Shown piece after piece: positions 32,345-39,666 of a stretch of 64,000 nucleotides of DNA; position 1 is the stretch's first letter, and the number at the start of each line of letters is the position of its first letter. The stretch is taken from contig CAKSER010000005.1 in NCBI GenBank assembly GCA_934447715.1, positions 26,502-90,501 on the forward strand, given 5' to 3'. The notes under the pieces were generated by a model. The model saw only the letters and a program-made list of their open reading frames with translations, was not told the origin of the DNA and searched no databases. The translations under genes and the position numbers were made by a program. This stretch comes from an uncultured Eubacteriales bacterium (GTDB lineage: Bacteria > Bacillota > Clostridia > Oscillospirales > CAG-272).

Positions 32345-33292
32345 TTAATGTGGAATTTCGGCATATTTTAAGACCTCATCAAGCCCAAGCCCACCAGCAG
32401 AAACAGGTTTCATACACCATTCATATTGTTTCGGATGAGTTTCTTTCATCCTTTGAAATCTGTTTGGTTCTTTTTCAAGATGACATCCGAACATACAAAA
32501 CATACACCCTGTCCTGTCACACCCTGTTGTTTTAAGTTCGGGCACGGGAGTTATTTGATTTTTTGTCATATTCCCGGTTTCAATAATGTCACCATAAACG
32601 GACGAAATTTCAAGATTAAATTCTTTTATGTACTGCAGCACATCATTTTCGGTCCAGAACGATAGTGGGGCTGATTTCCTTTTGGAACCCTCGAATATGC
32701 TGCAACCGAACATCTTCCATTTCTCTTCTCTTAATTTTGACTCGCATGCCAATGTTCCAACATAAGGGCTCTTTCCGCTTCTCTTTTGAAAATCAATAAT
32801 TGGCCGTTTCTTCATGACATAACAGCATTGTGCAGAAACGTTAAACGGCGCGTCTATCAATTTCAGCCATCGTTTAGAAACAGGCCACCCCAAATCACCG
32901 TTAACCTTTCTTAAAGCCCACTCAGATCCTTTTCGTGCATAGTCGATAGTATTTGCAATTTCCTTCGTTGGAAGTGGATAGCCATATTTCATTATCACCT
33001 GCTTAAAGTTCATTTTCGGTTTTACAACAGTAACATTTGGCTGCTTCATTGCAAAGCTTCTGACCTCGGGATACTCAAGACCCGTATCTGCATATACAGC
33101 TTCAACATCCGGAAACATCGATCTGACAAGATGTAGCAAAACAGTCGAATCTTTCCCTCCCGAAAATGAAACGCAAACGTCGCCTCCGAAATATTCGTAC
33201 CACTTCCGAATTCTTTCTTTTGACATTACTATTTTCGTTTGAAGCGGAAGCGCCTGCATCTGCCTCAAATCTCCTATAGAATGAACATTCAT
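32345..33292 (-). CDS. PAPS-reductase-like PP-loop protein
   Basis: 315 residues. VCVSFSGGKDSTVLLHL (about 36-52) is the PP-loop of the PAPS-reductase / N-type ATP pyrophosphatase superfamily. VEAVYADTGLEYPEVRSF follows as in sulfate-activating reductases. The C-terminal third has TTGCDRTGCMFCMFGCHLEKEP, four cysteines likely to bind a metal or Fe-S cluster. Role in phage is unknown; related enzymes activate sulfur for DNA or tRNA modification. It overlaps the HTH gene by 4 bases. Confidence 0.82.
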   Translation of the reverse strand: MNVHSIGDLRQMQALPLQTKIVMSKERIRKWYEYFGGDVCVSFSGGKDSTVLLHLVRSMFPDVEAVYADTGLEYPEVRSFAMKQPNVTVVKPKMNFKQVIMKYGYPLPTKEIANTIDYARKGSEWALRKVNGDLGWPVSKRWLKLIDAPFNVSAQCCYVMKKRPIIDFQKRSGKSPYVGTLACESKLREEKWKMFGCSIFEGSKRKSAPLSFWTENDVLQYIKEFNLEISSVYGDIIETGNMTKNQITPVPELKTTGCDRTGCMFCMFGCHLEKEPNRFQRMKETHPKQYEWCMKPVSAGGLGLDEVLKYAEIPH

Positions 33293-33537
33293 CGGTTTAC
33301 TCCTTTTTTCTGTTCAAAATTTTTGAACTTCTGGGTAAAAAAATAAGTCTGAATTTCTTCAACTGTTAAATCAAGCACATCTAAAGCTTTCTGAATTTCC
33401 GGCTGTTTGAAAGCAGTTTTGTTGTTCAATTTCATAGAAATTGTTTTTTCGGAAAGCCCCATCATTTCAGAAAAAGCTGCTCGTGTTCCGCACTTTTCAA
33501 CGATCCTCCCTTTTAACTTTCCATAATCATATTTCAT
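33289..33537 (-). CDS. Cro-like HTH repressor (DUF739 type)
   Basis: 82 residues from the ATG at 33537 with GGAGG eight bases upstream. GRIVEKCGTRAAFSEMMGLSEKTISMKLNNKTAFKQPEIQKALDVLDL is an XRE-like HTH of the DUF739 group of phage regulators. It probably acts as a Cro or accessory lytic regulator. One of the palindromes GTTCAAA-N3-TTTGAAC lies inside its 3' end (33312-33328). Confidence 0.78.
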   Translation of the reverse strand: MKYDYGKLKGRIVEKCGTRAAFSEMMGLSEKTISMKLNNKTAFKQPEIQKALDVLDLTVEEIQTYFFTQKFKNFEQKKGVNR

Positions 33538-33667
33538 TTGACGCACCTCCTTCTTGCTTTTCTTTTACTTAGTTGTGATTTTGGACTCACTCCGTTAAGT
33601 GACCTTTGATATGGTAAAAAGTTTTAACAGCATCTTTTCCAAGTAAAAACATTACATTTTCAATCGT

Positions 33668-33835
33668 CTAATCTTCAGAATGCTTGCAAATGTCGTCTGC
33701 GATTTCAAATAAATTTTTGAGCGAATACCCTTGAACACCAGCAAAATTCAGCATGAAATCATATTCTCTGCAAGTGCCTTTGGTATAAAGGTTATGTTTA
33801 ATACAACACATTCTGACCGAATCTGCATCAATCAC
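33668..33835 (-). CDS. Small (55 aa) phage protein, GTG start
   Basis: A GTG at 33835 overlaps the previous stop as GTGA; GAGGAAAG lies just upstream. The 55 residues include VRMCCIKHNLYTKGTCREYDFMLNFAG and YSLKNLFEIADDICKH. The same CIK-x3-(Y/F)T-x2-T-x2-(E/Q)Y pattern is present in the 109-residue protein at 31998-32327. It is probably real and easily missed for its size. Confidence 0.7.
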   Translation of the reverse strand: MIDADSVRMCCIKHNLYTKGTCREYDFMLNFAGVQGYSLKNLFEIADDICKHSED

Positions 33836-34077
33836 CTTTCCTCGGTTATTTCGGGTTCTTCTTCAATGAATCCTGATTGTCTCGAGCTTTTTCCTTTCTG
33901 AATATTCAGCTCAAGGGAAGTGTTCAGGTCAGAAATCCAACTGCTGCGCCCATCCACTGTGGATATATAAATCGGACAGCCTGTCCTTTCGCTTGCTATA
34001 TCATCCTTTTCATAATCCGTCGGGAACAATTCATCTGCTTTTGCCCATGCTTCTTTAATACTTTTTACTTTAATCAT
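33832..34077 (-). CDS. First gene of the phage early operon, unknown function
   Basis: 81 residues from the ATG at 34077 with GAAGGG eight bases upstream; a GTG three codons earlier is less likely. IKVKSIKEAWAKADELFPTDYEKDDIASERTGCPIYISTVDGRSSWISDLNTSLELNIQKG resembles small proteins seen at the head of early operons in Firmicutes phages. It is the first gene after the early promoter at 34122-34150. Confidence 0.65.
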   Translation of the reverse strand: MIKVKSIKEAWAKADELFPTDYEKDDIASERTGCPIYISTVDGRSSWISDLNTSLELNIQKGKSSRQSGFIEEEPEITEER

Positions 34078-34096
34078 CTTTGTCACCCTTCTTTTT

Positions 34097-34113
34097 GTTC
34101 AAACACTTTGAAC
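34097..34113. promoter_or_regulatory. Repressor operator O2 (palindrome)
   Basis: Perfect 17-bp palindrome, GTTCAAA-N3-TTTGAAC. It lies at the start point of the early minus-strand promoter, so a bound repressor would block early transcription. Confidence 0.65.
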
Positions 34114-34121
34114 TTGCCTAT

Positions 34122-34150
34122 ATTATAGCATTCAGTTTCGGACTTGTCAA
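34122..34150 (-). promoter_or_regulatory. Early lytic promoter
   Basis: On the minus strand TTGACA (34150-34145), a 17-base spacer and TATAAT (34127-34122): a perfect consensus. It drives the early operon. It is flanked by operators O2 and O1. Confidence 0.85.
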
Positions 34151-34156
34151 CACTTT

Positions 34157-34173
34157 TTTCAAAATTTTTGAAC
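34157..34173. promoter_or_regulatory. Repressor operator O1 (palindrome)
   Basis: 17-bp near-palindrome TTTCAAA-N3-TTTGAAC, one base off the other two sites. It lies just upstream of the early -35 box and just upstream of the repressor promoter. Confidence 0.6.
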
Positions 34174-34190
34174 TTTTTTTCATAAACCCC

Positions 34191-34219
34191 TTGAACTTTT
34201 CTTTAAGGTGCGTTATAAT
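34191..34219 (+). promoter_or_regulatory. Repressor promoter
   Basis: TTGAAC (34191-34196), a 17-base spacer and TATAAT (34214-34219). It drives the plus-strand repressor gene, divergent from the early promoter. Confidence 0.8.
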
Positions 34220-34250
34220 ATAAGTGTCCCATAGGAAAGGAAGTGATTGC

Positions 34251-34937
34251 ATGAAAGATTTCACCACGGCCGACAGATTGAAACAAATCATGGCCGAAAG
34301 GGGAATAAAACAGGTTGACATTTTAGAAGCTTGTCAACCCTTCTGTGAAAAATATGGTGTTCAATTGAAGAAAAACGATTTAAGTCAATATGTTTCAGGA
34401 AAGGTCGAACCAAAGCAAGACAAGCTGTCTGTTTTGGGAATGGCTCTGAAAGTCAATGAAGTTTGGCTTATGGGATACAATGTTCCACAGGATAGGGCAT
34501 ACGCTTCCGACTCGCAGCTTAAAAACTACGACAACATTTTCCCTATAGAAAAGAAAAAAATCCCCTTGTTAGGGGATATCGCGTGCGGAAAGCCTATATT
34601 TGCAAACGAAGAGCATGAAAGCTATGTGCTTGCCGGTACAGATATAAAAGCCGATTTTTGCCTTAGAGCACACGGCGACAGCATGACCGGCGCACGAATC
34701 TTTGACGGAGATATTGTATTTATTCAGAAGACCGATGTTGTAAACAACGGTGAGATCGCTGCCGTAATAATCGAAGACGAAGCAACACTTAAACGGGTTT
34801 ATTATTACCCGACGAACGGAAAGCTGGTACTTAACGCCGAAAACCCCAAATACGAGCCTCTTGTTTATGTCGGCGAGGAGCTGAATCAGATTCATATCCT
34901 CGGCAAGGCAATAGCTTTCCAGAGCGATATAAGGTGA
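34251..34937 (+). CDS. Phage repressor: HTH with S24/LexA-like peptidase domain
   Basis: 228 residues from the ATG at 34251 with GGAAAGGAAGTG upstream. The N-terminal HTH is TTADRLKQIMAERGIKQVDILEACQPF...LKKNDLSQYVSGKVEPKQDKLSVLGMAL. The C-terminal half is an S24 domain with the cleavage-like CGKP (IACGKPIF), the serine HGDSMTGARIFDGD and a lysine later (ATLKRVYY). SOS-triggered self-cleavage is therefore likely to control induction. Note cleavage site Cys-Gly, as in the cI/LexA family's Ala/Cys-Gly. Confidence 0.92.
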   Translation: MKDFTTADRLKQIMAERGIKQVDILEACQPFCEKYGVQLKKNDLSQYVSGKVEPKQDKLSVLGMALKVNEVWLMGYNVPQDRAYASDSQLKNYDNIFPIEKKKIPLLGDIACGKPIFANEEHESYVLAGTDIKADFCLRAHGDSMTGARIFDGDIVFIQKTDVVNNGEIAAVIIEDEATLKRVYYYPTNGKLVLNAENPKYEPLVYVGEELNQIHILGKAIAFQSDIR

Positions 34938-35027
34938 TGCTTTTTAACACCAACGAATTACGAAACATAGCAAGTACGCATCGCAACAGTATAAGAAAAA
35001 TAAGATAATTTCGAGGATGTGTATAAC

Positions 35028-35534
35028 ATGAGAAAAGTCAGTCTAATTATAATGTCCATAGCAGCCATAGTGCTTGTCACAAGCTGCATAATTTATTCAT
35101 TTATGGATGAAAACGAGAAAAACGCCGCTATCGGCGATGTGGTTAAACTTAATGACTGGAATATAACGGTCAATTCTATGTCCTTCGAAAAAACAATTGA
35201 CGAGTATAAATCAGTTAACAACACAGCAAGCGAAGGAAACATATTTTTAGTTCTTGATATCACAATAAAAAACATCGGTACAAAGAAAGCGAGCTTTTTG
35301 CCTTGGTTTTCATTTAACAAATCAAACGCAAAAATTATTTTTGACGATACATATGAGATCTCGCCTACTATATTATATTATGACAAAGACCTTCACAACA
35401 AGACATTAAATCCTCTTTCAGAATCAAACGGCATTTTAGTTTTTGAAGTGGCTCAAGAAATCGAAAATTCGGATAAGCCTCTTGTTACAAGCATTACTGA
35501 TAATAGTGTAAAAATTGATATCAAACTAAGATAA
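35028..35534 (+). CDS. DUF4352-type lipoprotein, paralogue 1
   Basis: 168 residues. The signal peptide ends in a lipobox VTSC (cysteine near 21). The rest is one Ig-like DUF4352 domain (VVKLNDWNITVNSM, GNIFLVLDITIKNIGTKKASF, SNAKIIFDDTYEI). It has GAGGATG before the ATG at 35028. It sits on the lysogeny strand after the repressor, so it should be expressed from the prophage. A role in superinfection exclusion is plausible but unproven. Confidence 0.75.
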   Translation: MRKVSLIIMSIAAIVLVTSCIIYSFMDENEKNAAIGDVVKLNDWNITVNSMSFEKTIDEYKSVNNTASEGNIFLVLDITIKNIGTKKASFLPWFSFNKSNAKIIFDDTYEISPTILYYDKDLHNKTLNPLSESNGILVFEVAQEIENSDKPLVTSITDNSVKIDIKLR

Positions 35535-35663
35535 AAATTCACTCCAATTATAAGCCACAAAATGTGTATCTAAAAGAATCACACACCCCTGCTGTGCAAC
35601 AAAAGCCAAAATTCACAATATAATAAAAAATAAAAAAATAATTATTAACTGCGAGGATATTTT

Positions 35664-36245
35664 ATGAAAAAAATCGGTTTAATTCTTATGCTCATGGCAC
35701 TTCTTGTACTTGTTACAGGTTGCGTAAATTACCCCACGGTTCAGAAGCCGCAAATTGTACAGGAAAGCAAGGATTCCCCCGACACAAGCGAGGATAATTC
35801 CACAAATGAAAACACTTTACCAAGTGAGGACACCTTTTCAATCGGCGACACGATTAAGCTTAATGACTGGAACATAACGGTTAATTCTGTTTCATTTGAG
35901 AAAACGATCAGCGAATCGACATTCCTTAAACGCACGGCAGACGAGGGCAATGTATATATTGTACTTGATATCAAAATAAAAAATGTCGGCACAAAGGAGC
36001 AGACCTTTTTCCCGTGGATTTCGTTAAGCACATGTGACGCAAAGGTTATCTTTGACAATACATACGAGTTTTCGTCATTTGAAACACTCTTTGAAAAGGA
36101 TCTGCACGGCAAGACTGTAAATCCACTTTCGGAATATAGCGGTTTTTTAGCTTTCGAGGCAGCTCAGGAGGTTGAAAGCTCTGATAAGCCTCTTGTTATA
36201 AAAATAATTGATAACAACTCCGAAATGAAAGTAAAATTGAGGTAA
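35664..36245 (+). CDS. DUF4352-type lipoprotein, paralogue 2
   Basis: 193 residues, about half identical in the domain to the preceding gene (VVKLNDWNITVNS against TIKLNDWNITVNS; NKTLNPLSE against GKTVNPLSE). Lipobox VTGC. An extra Ser/Asp/Glu-rich linker of about 35 residues separates the lipid anchor from the DUF4352 domain, as if reaching through the cell wall. A long hairpin at 36264-36287 follows. It is cargo of the lysogeny module. Confidence 0.8.
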   Translation: MKKIGLILMLMALLVLVTGCVNYPTVQKPQIVQESKDSPDTSEDNSTNENTLPSEDTFSIGDTIKLNDWNITVNSVSFEKTISESTFLKRTADEGNVYIVLDIKIKNVGTKEQTFFPWISLSTCDAKVIFDNTYEFSSFETLFEKDLHGKTVNPLSEYSGFLAFEAAQEVESSDKPLVIKIIDNNSEMKVKLR

Positions 36246-36263
36246 GTAACAGAAAAAAAGAAC

Positions 36264-36287
36264 CGCCCGGTACTGCAATACCGGGCG
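36264..36287. terminator. Hairpin after the second lipoprotein
   Basis: Perfect 9-bp stem CGCCCGGTA / TACCGGGCG with a 6-base loop. The T run is on the minus-strand side, so it fits a minus-strand terminator better, but may also stabilise the plus-strand message end. Confidence 0.55.
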
Positions 36288-36476
36288 ATTCAGAAAACCA
36301 AAATCCACATTACCCTAAGGTGAAATTGGCACTTTTGATTGTAGCACATTTCGCCTTGAAAATCAATACAAAAGAAAAAAATCGAAGACAGCCGCATTGA
36401 CAAACTTATCAAACTGTCTTCGGAGCTCACAAAAACAAAGGAATTTCAGCATCAAGAAGATGCGCAGCGGAGGAAC
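36288..36476. other. Spacer before the integrase
   Basis: About 190 bases without a recognised gene. The integrase frame stays open upstream to 36360 and spells a helical, coding-like sequence (IDKLIKLSSELTKTKEF) but contains no standard start codon. The phage attachment half-site might lie in this stretch or after 38027; I could not place it. Confidence 0.3.
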
Positions 36477-38027
36477 ATGTGCGACATTAAAGCAAATGAA
36501 GGGATGCAGTCTTGCGGTGTTATATACGCAAGATATTCATCATCCGGTCAGCGTGAGGAGTCAATCGAAGGGCAGCTCCGCGAATGCCGCGAATATGCAA
36601 AAAGGCAAAACATTATAATTGTCGGCGAATACTGCGATTACGCCATAACCGGCACGTCGGACAAGCGCCCCGAATTTCAAAGGTTGATAAGAGACAGTTC
36701 AAAGGGTCAGTTTTCATTTGTCATTACATGGAAGAACGACCGATTTGCAAGAAGCAGATATGACAGTGCAGTATATAAATACAAACTGAAGCAAAACGGT
36801 GTGCGCATACTGTATGCAAAAGAATCCATTCCCGACGGTCCCGAAGGGATTATACTTGAGTCTGTAATGGAAGGGTTCGCAGAATACTACTCGGCAAACT
36901 TAAGCCAAAATGTCAAACGCGGTTTTTATGATTCAGCGCTGAAGCTTCAGACACTCGGACAAAATTGCTACGGACTGCAGCGAGCGGCTGACGGGAGATG
37001 GGAACAAAACCCGTCTCAAGCGCCGATTGTAAGAAGAATATTTGAAGAATATTCCTCGGGCAAGTCAGCAAAGGACATTTATACCGACCTTAATTCGGAG
37101 GGATACCGGACACTGCGGGGAAACAATTTCAGCAAAAGCTCGCTCGGCGACATATTAAGAAACGAAAAATACTGTGGAGTGTATAAATATGCCGATATCC
37201 GAGTTGAAGACGGAATCCCTGCAATCGTCAGTAAAGAATTGTTTGATAAGGTACAAAAAATGGTTAAGATTCACAGTGAAAAGCCTGCCCTTAAAAAGTT
37301 CGAAGGAGGATTTCTTCTCACCGGCAAGCTGTTCTGCGGCCATTGCGGAGAAGCAATGACCGGAGATGGAGGAACATCCGGGACGGGGCGCGTATACCAT
37401 TACTACACATGCAATAACAGGCGAATCAAAAAATGCAAGAAAGAACGGGTGCCCAAGCAGTGGATAGAAGATCTGATCGTCCAAAAACTGGTCGAAATCA
37501 CAAGCAAAGATAGTATAATTGACACTTTTGCCGACAAATTTATGAAATGGCAAGCAGAGCAAATAAAGGTGCCTTTCACAAAAGATTTAGAGGATCGCCT
37601 GAAAAAGGTCGAAGCCGCCATAAAAAACAATTTAAGTCTAATTGACAGCGGATTTGTTTCGGACAGTATCAAGAGCCACCTCGTCGAGCTCGAAGCTGAA
37701 AGAGTTGATCTTGAACGAGGGATTGCAAAAATGAGACTAAAAACCCCGGAGCTGAGCCGACCACAGATTTTGCACTTTTTGCATGAGTTTCGCAAAGGGG
37801 ACGTCAACAACGCCGTATGGAGAATACCCTTGATTGAGACCTTTCTGCAAGCGGCATACCTTTATGATGATGGACGTTTGCTTCTTCGTCTGAACTTCCG
37901 CGGCGACGAGAGCAAAATCTCCGTACAAGCAGTAGAAGAGGCCGTAGAAAACGGCGAAGATTTGAGTTCAGATTTCGAAACGTCTTCCCAGGCTTGCCGG
38001 AAAACAAACCGATTCTCCTTATTTTAA
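36477..38027 (+). CDS. Large serine recombinase (phage integrase)
   Basis: 516 residues. The catalytic domain has GVIYARYSSSGQREESIEGQ with the nucleophile in RYSS, then SFVITWKNDRFARSRYDS. The recombinase domain follows (PIVRRIFEEYSSGKSAKDIYTDLNSEGYRTLRGNNFSKSSLGDILRNEKYCGVYKYADI). Then come a zinc ribbon (CGHCGEAM...YYTCNNRRIKKCKKE) and a C-terminal coiled coil (LEAERVDLERGIAKM). It inserts the phage at an attB by Ser-DNA linkage; excision needs a separate directionality factor, not recognised here. Start has GGAGG only three bases upstream. Confidence 0.95.
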   Translation: MCDIKANEGMQSCGVIYARYSSSGQREESIEGQLRECREYAKRQNIIIVGEYCDYAITGTSDKRPEFQRLIRDSSKGQFSFVITWKNDRFARSRYDSAVYKYKLKQNGVRILYAKESIPDGPEGIILESVMEGFAEYYSANLSQNVKRGFYDSALKLQTLGQNCYGLQRAADGRWEQNPSQAPIVRRIFEEYSSGKSAKDIYTDLNSEGYRTLRGNNFSKSSLGDILRNEKYCGVYKYADIRVEDGIPAIVSKELFDKVQKMVKIHSEKPALKKFEGGFLLTGKLFCGHCGEAMTGDGGTSGTGRVYHYYTCNNRRIKKCKKERVPKQWIEDLIVQKLVEITSKDSIIDTFADKFMKWQAEQIKVPFTKDLEDRLKKVEAAIKNNLSLIDSGFVSDSIKSHLVELEAERVDLERGIAKMRLKTPELSRPQILHFLHEFRKGDVNNAVWRIPLIETFLQAAYLYDDGRLLLRLNFRGDESKISVQAVEEAVENGEDLSSDFETSSQACRKTNRFSLF

Positions 38028-38054
38028 AAATCTGCCCCGATGCTTACTTTCCTC

Positions 38055-38082
38055 TTGACATTTCGTAAAATCCGATTATAAT
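38055..38082 (+). promoter_or_regulatory. Promoter of the TetR gene
   Basis: TTGACA (38055-38060), a 16-base spacer and TATAAT (38077-38082). Both boxes are perfect consensus. Confidence 0.8.
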
Positions 38083-38085
38083 ATA

Positions 38086-38105
38086 ACTAACGAATATTAG
38101 TTAGT
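38086..38105. promoter_or_regulatory. TetR operator palindrome
   Basis: Inverted repeat ACTAAC-N8-GTTAGT centred at 38095.5, with the inner AATATT also symmetrical and one mismatch in 20 bases. It covers the expected transcription start, which fits autorepression by the adjacent TetR protein. Confidence 0.7.
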
Positions 38106-38116
38106 GAGGCGTGGCT

Positions 38117-38767
38117 ATGAAGCAGGAGGATACTAAGCAGAAAATTCTTGATAAGGCTTTGGAGCTTTTTTCTGCGCAGGGATACGATTCGGTCAGTGTG
38201 GGCGAAATTGCAAAGGCAGTGGGAATCAAAGCACCGTCGCTTTACAACCATTTCCAAAGCAAGCAGGCGATTTTTGATGCCATCGTAGAATCCACTGCGG
38301 CTAAATATGAGGCGGACACCGACAAGATCGACATCCATGTGCAGAATGTAAAAAAGGATATTCCGATTTTCATCGAAACCACAGAGGATGCTCTCTTTGA
38401 AAAGGTTCGGCAGATTTTTGAGTATTCTCTTCACAACGAAGCAATCAGCCGTTTCCGCCGGATGATGACGATTGAGCAATTTCGTTCGCCGGAGCTGGCG
38501 GCGCTCTATTCCGAGCGATATGTGGAACGCATCATGCGCTATCACTCGGGAATTTTCCGTGCCCTTATCGCATCCGGTGAGATATATACAGAAGATCCGG
38601 ACGCGCTTGCAATGATGTATGTTGCGCCCGTTCTTACGCTCATCGGCATCTGCGACCGTCAGCCAAAAAGAGAGCAAGAGTGCTTAGACAAGCTCCGAAG
38701 CCATGTGAAGCTCTTTTTTTGCATGGTTCACGGCGGCAATGTGCAAAGAGGTGAAAGCCATGAGTAG
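38117..38767 (+). CDS. TetR-family transcriptional regulator
   Basis: 216 residues from the ATG at 38117 with GAGG upstream. DTKQKILDKALELFSAQGYDSVSVGEIAKAVGIKAPSLYNHFQSKQAIFDAIV is a full TetR HTH. The C-terminal ligand domain is divergent. It is co-transcribed with the KTR protein (8-base overlap), and probably with the DUF998 and GNAT genes. Ligand unknown. An exact operator lies at its promoter. Confidence 0.9.
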   Translation: MKQEDTKQKILDKALELFSAQGYDSVSVGEIAKAVGIKAPSLYNHFQSKQAIFDAIVESTAAKYEADTDKIDIHVQNVKKDIPIFIETTEDALFEKVRQIFEYSLHNEAISRFRRMMTIEQFRSPELAALYSERYVERIMRYHSGIFRALIASGEIYTEDPDALAMMYVAPVLTLIGICDRQPKREQECLDKLRSHVKLFFCMVHGGNVQRGESHE

Positions 38768-38951
38768 TCCGGAGGAAAAATGGATCCTTTGCCCGGTATG
38801 CGGTGCAAAAACACGGTTGCGGCTCCTGCAAAGGACGGTACTGTGGGACTTTCCGCTCTTTTGCCCGAAATGCAAGCAGGAGTGCATCATCAACGCACAG
38901 AATTTCAGAATAGAGATTATCAATCAGCCAGACGCAAAGACGCAGCGCTGA
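38760..38951 (+). CDS. Cysteine-rich KTR-domain protein
   Basis: 63 residues: ILCPVCGAKTRLRLLQRTVLWDFPLFCPKCKQECIINAQNFRIEIINQPDAKTQ. Two CxxC knuckles enclose the KTR motif that names the family. These proteins are often found in Clostridia next to TetR genes and in mobile elements. The ATG at 38760 is preceded by AGAGGTG and overlaps the TetR stop. Confidence 0.82.
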   Translation: MSSPEEKWILCPVCGAKTRLRLLQRTVLWDFPLFCPKCKQECIINAQNFRIEIINQPDAKTQR

Positions 38952-39005
38952 CCGCAATTTCCTCGGTCATGTACTGCGTCTTTTTTTGAGTTCAGGAGGA
39001 AATTA

Positions 39006-39632
39006 ATGAAGAAAACCCTAATACAAAAGCTCGGGATGCTCGGCATTGTCAGCTTTCTTTCATACACGGCGGCGGTAGTGTTTGCTCCTCTTGCCTATCC
39101 CGGCTACAACCGGATGGCGCAGGCAGTAAGCGACCTTTCCGCTGCCAATGCGCCGTCGCTTATGCTGTGGAATCAGCTCAGTTCCCTTTACAATGTGTGT
39201 GAGGTCGTTTGTGCAACCGTCGTCTGCATCGGCATACAAGGTCAGAAAACCAAACTGCTGCGTACCGGTGTTTATATGTTCGCCATCATGGAGTGGATTT
39301 CTGCTGTCGGATACCGAATGTTTCCGCTATCCGACAGCGGTTATGCAGGCGCGCTTCAGGATGTGATGCACATGGCCGTCACCGCCTTGGTGGTGCTGCT
39401 GTCTATTGTATCATTGACCATTATCATCGTTGCCGGAGCAAAAAGCAGAGACTGCCGCTCTTACGGAATATGTGCAGGCGCTGCCCTTTGCATGATGCTT
39501 GTGGGTGCTATGGGCATGAAAATCGTCCCTGCCGAATATTTCGGCGTGGTCGAGCGTTTCAGCGTGTTTGCCGCGACAGGCTTTAATGCAGCGCTCGGAA
39601 TCCATCTGTTCTGCGGCAAATTCGAAAATTGA
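39006..39632 (+). CDS. DUF998 integral membrane protein
   Basis: 208 residues with six predicted membrane helices. MAQAVSDLSAANAPS after the first helix and YRMFPLSDSGYAGALQDVMHM are DUF998 features. Function is unknown; the family contains small six-helix proteins of bacteria and archaea. It likely shares the TetR-controlled transcript. A good AGGAGG lies seven bases before the ATG. Confidence 0.8.
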   Translation: MKKTLIQKLGMLGIVSFLSYTAAVVFAPLAYPGYNRMAQAVSDLSAANAPSLMLWNQLSSLYNVCEVVCATVVCIGIQGQKTKLLRTGVYMFAIMEWISAVGYRMFPLSDSGYAGALQDVMHMAVTALVVLLSIVSLTIIIVAGAKSRDCRSYGICAGAALCMMLVGAMGMKIVPAEYFGVVERFSVFAATGFNAALGIHLFCGKFEN

Positions 39633-39666
39633 TTACTATAAACTATTATTATGAAGGAGAAAAATC

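Larger units (their letters stand above)
3400..38030. mobile_element. Complete-looking temperate siphophage (prophage)
   Basis: About 35 kb with a full modular set: integrase, repressor, early and replication genes, terminase, portal, capsid, connectors, tail, holin and endolysin. Lytic genes all run on the minus strand from 34.1 kb to 3.5 kb; the lysogeny genes run on the plus strand. I saw no frameshift or interruption in essential genes. The ends are approximate: left between 3149 and 3486, right near 38.03 kb after the integrase. Serine integrases leave only a few identical bases, and I could not identify the cores. Confidence 0.9.
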
